64,000 nucleotides of DNA from Polymyxa betae. Lineage: Eukaryota; Endomyxa; Phytomyxea; Plasmodiophorida; Plasmodiophoridae. The stretch lies in NCBI GenBank assembly GCA_003693705.1, contig RBZT01000623.1, positions 207,671 to 271,670 on the forward strand. Direction: 5' to 3'. This document shows positions 57,514-64,000 of the stretch, piece after piece (positions within the stretch are counted from its first letter, which is position 1; each line of letters begins with the position of its first letter). The position numbers and the translations under genes are program-made. The notes below the pieces were generated by a model. That model saw nothing but the letters and a program-made list of their open reading frames with translations, was not told the origin of the DNA and did no database searches.

Positions 57514-60500
57514 TTACAGGTCATGATCAGGTTCTATATATGCACGATTCTCTCGTCTCATTAATGGTTTCATACATCGTAATAATGATGAGAATAGATT
57601 TGCATGAATATGTTCCTGAGATGCTAATAGAACTTTAATACGTTGACGTTCTTTAGGTGCTTCAAAACATGCAGGACAATTCTCATATATAACAGGTAAT
57701 TGTGCAATACTTCCATATTCACGTGTTTGACGTTCACGTATTAAACATAACGGACGTATAACACGAATATCACCTTCTGATACATGATAGTTCTGTATAC
57801 AAATGATTAGTAAGAGATTAGTGGCATTATCATATATATTCAACATACTGCTTTCATAGTACCACATGATCCATTATGAAATGCAGACATTAGAAATGAT
57901 TCAGCAAGATCATCAAGATGTTGTCCCATACATAGAATATTATATCCATGTTTACGTGCTGTTGTATATAATATACCACGCTTCATACGTGCACAGAATG
58001 AACATATTGATGCACGATTATTAGAATCTATATTAGACGGATTAGATAGATAATGACGAATATATAATCAATAATTACTAACCACGTCTCATACATGTTT
58101 TTGCTGATTCAATAATAGGTTGTTGTTGATAATAATATGGTATACCTCTAATATATCAATATTCACTATCAAACATATATCAACAATATAGTTAATACAA
58201 CATACAATTGTTGAAAATATTTCTTCAATGGACTTGGATCATATTCTGGTGTCATTGGATCTACTGTACATGCACCAATATCAAATTTATATGGAGCACG
58301 ACGTCGTATTTCAAGTAGAATATTGACTAAGGTAAGGGAATCTTTACCACCTATAAACATAGTTAGGGTTTGACAAAGCAGTGTTTAACATTTACCTGAT
58401 ACAGCAACTAATAATCTATCAGGTTGTGATTGTGGACGATGACAATCAAACATATTAAATTCAGAGATAGCCTTAGTTGTAAGACGTACTAATCTATCAA
58501 GTAAATGTCGTGATAGCTTCTTATCAATAATAGCAGATGAGGTTGTTAATGATGTAGATGAGATTGGACGATAATGTACACAATCACATGATATACATTG
58601 AGCTGATCCAGATTCATGAATATGATGACAATTAGCACATTGAGAACGACAGCATTGATCAGTATCAGATGAAGTATTAATATGAGAACTGATATCAGGA
58701 GTAATACAGAGATCTGGATCATTGTTAGTAATAGTAGTAGATGGAGTATCTGAATGATTGCTGATATTAGAGTGATATCTATCTGGTTCAATACTAGATA
58801 TAGATATATGATCATTAATAGGAATATTATGAAGTAATTGTAATGCTTCATATGGAGTTAAGAACCAACGTAATGATTGATATGATTGTGGTAGACTCTA
58901 TCAGTATTATATGAGTATGAATATATTATCAGCAATAACATATATATACCTGAGATGTATCTGGAATATAACGATTATATGAAGATATAGTATCATGAAG
59001 TATATCATGAGCTATATGTAAATATTGATCAATATCATCTCTATTTACATGACGTCTTCCAGTTGTGTAATTAAATTGACCTGATATTCCCTTAATATTA
59101 GAAGATGGTGTATAACAAATATATTGCACAAACCATGTCTATATGATATATGACCAAGCCATCGCCTATCTTTAGCTTTAGTAACTATAGATCTATGTCT
59201 CCATTCACCAGTATCAACCAGATATACATAATCAGGTACAAATCTGGATAATGTCAATGATAAACCCTAAACCCTAGAATCTCACTTACTTCCATCCATG
59301 TTCGGCAACAAATTGTACAGCATCACAGATATAATCAATACATTGTTGGGTCTCGAAATATGCAAAGTTGAGACGTACGAATCCAGGTCGTACAACCTCA
59401 ATCTTATCCAATAGAGCACGTTCGAATGTTTGTTGATCATGTGAACTAATACCAAGTAATCTTAGAGCATATGGTCCAGCACATGCACATCCACCACGTG
59501 TTTGTATACCAAATAAATCATTAAGTAATGCTGATATCATATTATGATGTAGAAACAGATTAGATTGAGGAGATCGAATCATAAAGGAGAATATTGGTAA
59601 ACGTTGGGCATTATGATCTCCCAATATAACCAGATTACTGATATTATTCCATCGATTCCATACGTATTGGCCTATAAGCAATATAATTAGTATATGATAT
59701 ATATATATATACATACTATATAACATACATAGATCATGTTCTAAACTCATAATTCTATCCATATTAAGAGCATTACGTAGATCAAATGCCATAGCAGCAC
59801 GTATACTTCCTATTATATCAGGAGTACCACCTTCTTCACGTTCTATAAAGTTAGATAGATAACGATGATGATTTTCAGTAACAAAGAAAACAGTTCCACC
59901 ACCAGGACGATTAGGTATACGATTACGTAATAGATCTGCTTTAATAACCAGAATACCTATCAACTATATTAGGGCAATTACCCATATATATGCAATTATT
60001 ACCAACCAGGTGATGATACACCGCCCATTAGCTTATGTGATGACATAACAATAGCATGTTTCTGATATTTACGATCATGATCTGGATTCATATCAACTTT
60101 AGTATATGGAGCTGCACATGCCATATCCCATATTGATAAAGCTCCATAACGATTCAATATTTCACTAACAGCAATGCTATCTGTTAAGATCCCTGAATAT
60201 ATCCAATTAATAACAGGATCATGATTGATAATATGTAACCTGTAATATTGGATGCAGCAGAGAATGCTCCAATTTTATGTTTGTAATGTGAATATTGTTG
60301 TAATAATTGCTCTAGATGTTGCAGATCTATACCAGTGGTGAGAGATTCTCGTACTGTTAATAGAGTAGCACCAGATTCTCTCCATGGTAATAGATTTGAG
60401 TGATGTTCATAAGGACCTATACATAGACATGTTATAAACATATACAGCAATGATGTATGTTTACATACCAACAATAACAAGATGATCAATACCAACATTT

Positions 60501-61103
60501 AATACATGTACAAGTGTGTTTAATGCTGAAGTAGCACCAGATCCAGTAAATAAAACAACATCATCCTTGATACCATTCACTGATCGTTTAATGATATCAC
60601 GAGCTTCAGTTCGATATAATGTTGTCTGAATACCAGTAGCTGATGATGTTGTATGAGTATTACCATATACTGGTAGCACCTATATATATGACACATATTC
60701 ATTAATGAGCATCTCGAAAAAGTAGAAAACGTGATCTTTTCTAGAATGTTTTGCTAGATTAATGATAGCATAGATTGGAGTTAAAAAGAGATGATGATAT
60801 AGATACATTGTAACATTACAAATGATGATCATGATAGAAAAGCAATAGAAATACCTCATTCTGAATATAATCTTCGATAAATTTGAGTGCTCTACCAGAC
60901 GCAATATAATCAGCATATACAATAGGACGTAGACCATATGGTGATAGAAATCCATCATCAGCCCCAATAACATTAGACCGAATAGTCTCAAGTAGAGCTT
61001 CGAATTCGCGATCATCAGTATACGGATTATCATTTTCTAATCGATCTTCATCTAGATGACTAAATACGCGACCTGCATTGGAAGAATGCGATGTCTGAGA
61101 CAT
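57514..61103 (-). CDS. Fused class-V aminotransferase/cysteine desulfurase-like and TtcA-like tRNA thiolase
   Basis: One gene, roughly 1000 aa, about a dozen exons. The first half is a class-V PLP enzyme: YGLRPIVYADYIASGR, YGNTHTTSSATGIQTT, FTGSGATSALNTLV, PYEHHSNLLPWRESGA, SSHKLMGG (PLP lysine) and RGGCACAGPY (a Cys where desulfurases form persulfide). Its C-terminal module (TGEWRHRS..) continues through a SLRWFLTPYEALQLL exon into a Cys-rich knuckle (CANCHHIHESGSAQCISCDC) and then, across a 47-nt intron, the PP-loop SGGKDSLTLVNILLEI. TtcA marks follow: VDPMTPEYDPSPL, CSFCARMKRGILY, GQHLDDLAESF, IRPLCLIRERQTREYGS and ENCPACFE. The two CxxC pairs match Fe-S ligands of bacterial TtcA, which makes 2-thiocytidine in tRNA. 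Sulfur relay within one chain is inferred. AT-rich codons. Confidence 0.88.
58363..58371. repeat. TTAGGGTTT word in intron next to the PP-loop
   Basis: A single telomere-like word lies in the short intron that splits the SGGKDS motif. It could be chance by itself; it is listed because similar words occur in two other introns nearby. Confidence 0.4.
59262..59276. repeat. AAACCCTAAACCCTA telomere-like tract in intron
   Basis: Two plant-type telomere units (CCCTAAA/TTTAGGG) lie directly inside a 47-nt intron of the desulfurase-TtcA fusion, just after the donor site. The core AAACCCTA equals the telo-box word known from plant promoters. Confidence 0.7.
60680..60854 (-). other. Unusually long intron (175 nt)
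   Basis: Between IEDYIQNE and VLPVYGNTH of the fusion gene, the intron is more than three times the normal length here. It is AT-rich with GTATTT and TATATAG ends. I see no open frame or RNA gene in it. Confidence 0.7.
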
Positions 61104-61424
61104 TTTCTCCAGTGGGAATAGATCTCAGATCTCGTTCTGGGGCCTCAGATCTTCTCGGACTCCGTCACGGACGCACTAATCTCAAAGCCCAAAATTCACA
61201 TTAATCTACGGTGTAATCAGACAGCGCATTTTTACTTTTCCAACGTAGGGTCGGAAGATAATTATGATACTCCAGGTAACTTGCACGAAAAACTTTCTAG
61301 AAATTCGATTGCAGGTCTGGCTGGTGCTATAGATAGATAAGGAGATACTGTAATACAGTGATTATACGGATTACACCATAGTGCATTTATATAGGTAGAG
61401 GTCATTTGGTCGATTAACACTGGA
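61104..61424. promoter_or_regulatory. Divergent intergenic region, sulfur-relay fusion / TAT
   Basis: This 321-bp gap lies between divergent starts. The left third is GC-richer than the flanking genes (GGGGCCTCAGATC.. near 61140). No box or repeat is recognised. Promoter content is inferred from layout. Confidence 0.4.
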
Positions 61425-63335
61425 ATGTCATCTACATTCCCTTCTGTCTATGTCTCTCAACAATCAAGGAGGACATTCAATCCAATACGAAATGTTGTAG
61501 ATCGACTTGATATTACTGGAAATCCAGATCTTGCAATTATACCTTTATCTATCGGTTTGTAACCTGATATCTGTTTAATTAAGCAATTTCATGGTATATA
61601 ATTGATAGGAGATCCATCTATATTCGGGAACCTATCTCCTCATGATGTCGTGACGGATTCCTTCAGATCTGTATTGAATAATGGGAAACATCATGGATAT
61701 CCACCATCTAATGGATATTTAGAAAGTAGACAAGCTGTTGCTGATAGATATTCTAATCAACATCAGAAATTAACATCTCAGGATGTTGTATTATGTTCAG
61801 GTATGCTATCGTTTAACTTCACCTATCAGATATCACTCGTCATTAATTCAATGCTTTATTGGGTTTTCCTTCTTCGAATGTATACAATTTCTCGGTTAAT
61901 TAGGATTGTCTGAAAATTTGGTTGCGTTGTGGGCTTATTGCTGCGATGCTGCCGCTAAAGATTGCAGATATAACGACAGTCAATTGATATTTTGATTAGG
62001 AGGAAGTAGCGCTATAGATATGTGCCTTACATCATTATTAGATCCAGGAGATCCTGTTTTAATACCAAATCCTGGATTCTCTCTATATACCACACTTTCT
62101 GTATCATATCAGTTTGAATGTTGCTATTATAATCTACTTCCAGATCGTTTCTGGCAGATTGATCTCGATCATGTTGAACAGTTAATTAAAAAACACGGGC
62201 GTATTCGTGTCATGATAAGTAAGTTTATAATTAATTATGTTGGTCTGCGATGATACAATATGTATTCAGTTAACAACCCATCAAATCCATGTGGAAATGT
62301 GTTTTCTAAAGATCATTGTCTTGATATACTTCGATTAGCACAACGATATAATATTTGTATCGTATCCGATGAAATCTATGCAGAGCTTGTATTTCAGCCT
62401 GACACCCAGGTTCGCTCATTTCTCTACAAATTGCTGGCAGCAGCCATTTCATCTAGAATTATTCAAATATATTACCTGTTGCAAGATGCTGTTTCCAATA
62501 TTTGAACATTTACAATGCGTTTCTGTCGTCGATTTAGCTAATGAGGCAATCGTTTCTTTTAACCTTTCATTGCTGCTTATTTTGTGAGAGATACGTGATC
62601 AACGGATTGATTTTAGTTCCATGCCCTTGGCAACATCTCTGAACATGTTCCAGTTCTAACTATTGGTGGTCTAGCAAAAGAGTTTTTAGTTCCAGGTTGG
62701 AGATTGGGCTGGATCCTTGTACATGACCGACATGAACAGCTGAGAGATGTTCGTAAAGCATTAGTATCAATGTCACAAATGATTCTTGGACCTAATTCTA
62801 TGGTTCAAGCTGCTCTACCTGCAATTTTCTCTCGGTATGTGCTAATATGGAACATAATCAAATATCATCCTGACATCAGATTTTTGTAAACAGAACGCCA
62901 TCATCATATTTCCAATCATTGAATGCCACTCTAAGATCACATGCTGAGATTTGTGTTGAGAAATTGAAATCTATCAAAGGTCTACAATGTATCCCGCCAT
63001 CAGGGGCATTATATCTCATGGTAATCGGTCATTAGATCTCTCACTACAAAGGGGTTTAGCAATAAGTCTAGGTCAAGATCGATTTCGAGTATTTTGATGA
63101 GTTTCAAGACGATGTGGATTTCAGTCAGAAACTGCTACGAGAAAAATCTGTCTTTGTTCTGCCAGGAACAGCATTTCGTGCATTTGGATTCTTCAGGTGT
63201 GTGCTCTGTGGATTTAGCTCATGAAAATTTTCAACTGTTCCCAGGGTTGTTTTTTGTGCTCCTTCAAAGAAGTTAATCGAAGCTTTCGATCGAATCGCAG
63301 AATTTTGCCACAACCATAGTAGATGTCATATCTGA
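61425..63335 (+). CDS. TAT: T t yrosine aminotransferase (class I PLP enzyme)
   Basis: Transfers the amino group of tyrosine to 2-oxoglutarate, first step of tyrosine breakdown. Exons begin MSSTFPSV...RRTFNPIRNVVDRL and continue with IPLSIGDPSIFGNL, GYPPSNGYLESRQAVADRY, GSSAIDMCLTSLLDPGDPVL, PNPGFSLYTTL, VNNPSNPCGNVFSK, VSDEIYAELVF, GGLAKEFLVPGWRLGW (PLP lysine), LGPNSMVQAALPAI, and a C-terminus KSVFVLPGTAFRAFG..VVFCAPSKKLIEAFDRIAEFC. Order and spacing match animal TAT closely. Two introns are long for this window: 61801-61999 (199 nt) and about 209 nt near 62410-62618. Length is about 410 aa, slightly shorter than the mammalian enzyme at the N-terminus. No targeting signal is seen. Confidence 0.94.
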
Positions 63336-63660
63336 TGTTTATATGTTTGTTTAAATCACATTCAAATTGTTCTGATTAAATAACCTGAATTCTGATTAAA
63401 CCGATTGTGAGAACGTCATCCTTGGCCAGTGCATTTGCAGCCTGGCTTACTGGGATTGGATCTTTATGGTTCGTATTGCTACAGGCGATGGACAGACTTC
63501 CTCCGCATAGCATGCTCTTAATTTTAAAGATTGCAACCTCCTACTACCGATTCCGGGACTTTCCGTCTCTAATTTTCTACAGGCTACAGCTATATTAGCT
63601 AAGATCATATTTATAAATATTCAAGTGTGTTGACGAATAAATATGGAGCGATCAGCACAT
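63336..63660. other. Spacer between TAT and helicase remnant
   Basis: These 325 bp are AT-rich with a duplicated CTGATTAAA-type word near 63370-63400. Short open frames here could be earlier, decayed parts of the helicase element to the right, but none aligns convincingly with a known domain. Confidence 0.35.
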
Positions 63661-63669
63661 GATTAAAGG

Positions 63670-64000
63670 ATTCCATAATTAATCTGTGGCGACTTCGAAA
63701 TTGCAATCAATCGCAAATTAAGGCAATGGAATTCATGTTGCGTAGAATACTGATGAACCCCGGCTTCCCACTCATCTTTTATATCGAAGGAAAGGCTGGT
63801 TCAGGAAAGTCATATGTCCAAAAGATTTGGGGATTTGGGCAGAAACTTTTATCGATATGGCCTGGAATGTCATTAGCTGCGCTCCAACTACTTTGGCATG
63901 TTCTAATCTACATCCATTAGAAAGTAAGACTTTCTGGCGAGTTCATAGGTTACGACCAGGAGATATTGATTTCGACATCAGTAGACGAGGAGTTAATAAC
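63670..64000 (+). pseudogene. PIF1-like helicase fragment, apparent frameshift, cut by window edge
   Basis: One frame gives NQSQIKAMEFMLRRILMNP followed by FPLIFYIEGKAGSGKSYV, a Walker A P-loop in the context typical of PIF1-like helicases found in Helitron-type and other mobile elements. Immediately after the P-loop, at an AAAA run near 63820, the continuation (DLGIWAETFIDM..VISCAPTTLACSNLH..TFWRVHRL) is in a different frame, with no room for an intron. The second half looks like the helicase Ia region (APT...). It is therefore either a decayed element copy or a sequencing slip in the A run. The gene continues past the window. Confidence 0.55.

Noticed and set aside
57514-59257. TtcA-like thiolase as a gene separate from the desulfurase-like gene
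   Set aside because: No ATG with a sensible start lies between them, and each splice junction from the aminotransferase C-terminus to the PP-loop keeps the frame with normal 46-55 nt introns.
1-64000. tRNA, rRNA, CRISPR arrays, riboswitches, bacterial operons
   Set aside because: I found no cloverleaf with a matching anticodon arm, no rRNA core words and no regularly spaced repeats. Spliced genes rule out a bacterial source.

Overview
This is nuclear DNA from a compact-genome eukaryote, not a bacterium or a virus. Almost every gene is split by introns that are nearly all 46 to 57 nt long with GT..AG ends. Genes lie a few tens to a few hundred bases apart on both strands, and the proteins are core eukaryotic ones: RPL9, RPS21, GBF1, UNG, EDEM3-type mannosidase, PTEN, a cohesin acetyltransferase, TTC7 and tyrosine aminotransferase. 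A chitin synthase and a secreted tyrosinase suggest a chitin-walled protist. The small genome, tiny introns and plant-like telomere words would suit a plasmodiophorid-type rhizarian, but an early-branching opisthokont protist is not excluded. No marker settles this.

Layout, left to right: an ER-retained protein disulfide isomerase (26-2066, -); a 96-aa coiled-coil protein and a 1599-aa coiled-coil giant (2312-7699, +); an acidic unknown (-); a divergent ribosomal pair RPS21 (-) and RPL9 (+); a CUB-EGF-tyrosinase (-); GBF1 (+); UNG (-); two poorly resolved small genes; a coiled-coil unknown (+); a ZNF706-like protein (-); an EDEM3-like mannosidase (-); a weakly resolved 1.3 kb stretch; a GPI-type FN3 surface protein (-); a roughly 13 kb giant HECT ligase gene (+).

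From 40.8 kb come a PH-pseudokinase (+) facing a PH-pseudokinase-C2-PTEN fusion (-), then an ESCO-type acetyltransferase (+), a BMT5-like/zinc-finger protein (+), TTC7 (+), chitin synthase (+), an F-box/ankyrin protein (-), a cysteine-desulfurase-like/TtcA-like fusion (-), tyrosine aminotransferase (+), and a damaged PIF1-like helicase fragment at the edge.

The two most striking finds are gene fusions whose reading frames I followed across splice sites. (1) At 42572-46338 (-) an Akt-like PH domain, an AGC-type pseudokinase and a C2 domain run straight into a complete PTEN lipid phosphatase with an intact HCKAGKGR site. A shorter PH-pseudokinase paralogue lies next door, tail to tail. (2) At 57514-61103 (-) a class-V (cysteine-desulfurase-like) PLP enzyme is fused through a small Cys-rich segment to a TtcA-like PP-loop tRNA thiolase, putting a plausible sulfur donor and acceptor in one chain.

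Several genes serve the secretory and endomembrane system: PDI and EDEM3 (ER folding and disposal), GBF1 (Golgi Arf activation), TTC7 (plasma-membrane PI4-kinase scaffold), PTEN fusion (PIP3 removal), and chitin synthase and tyrosinase (wall building and hardening). They are scattered, and I see no operon-like organisation.
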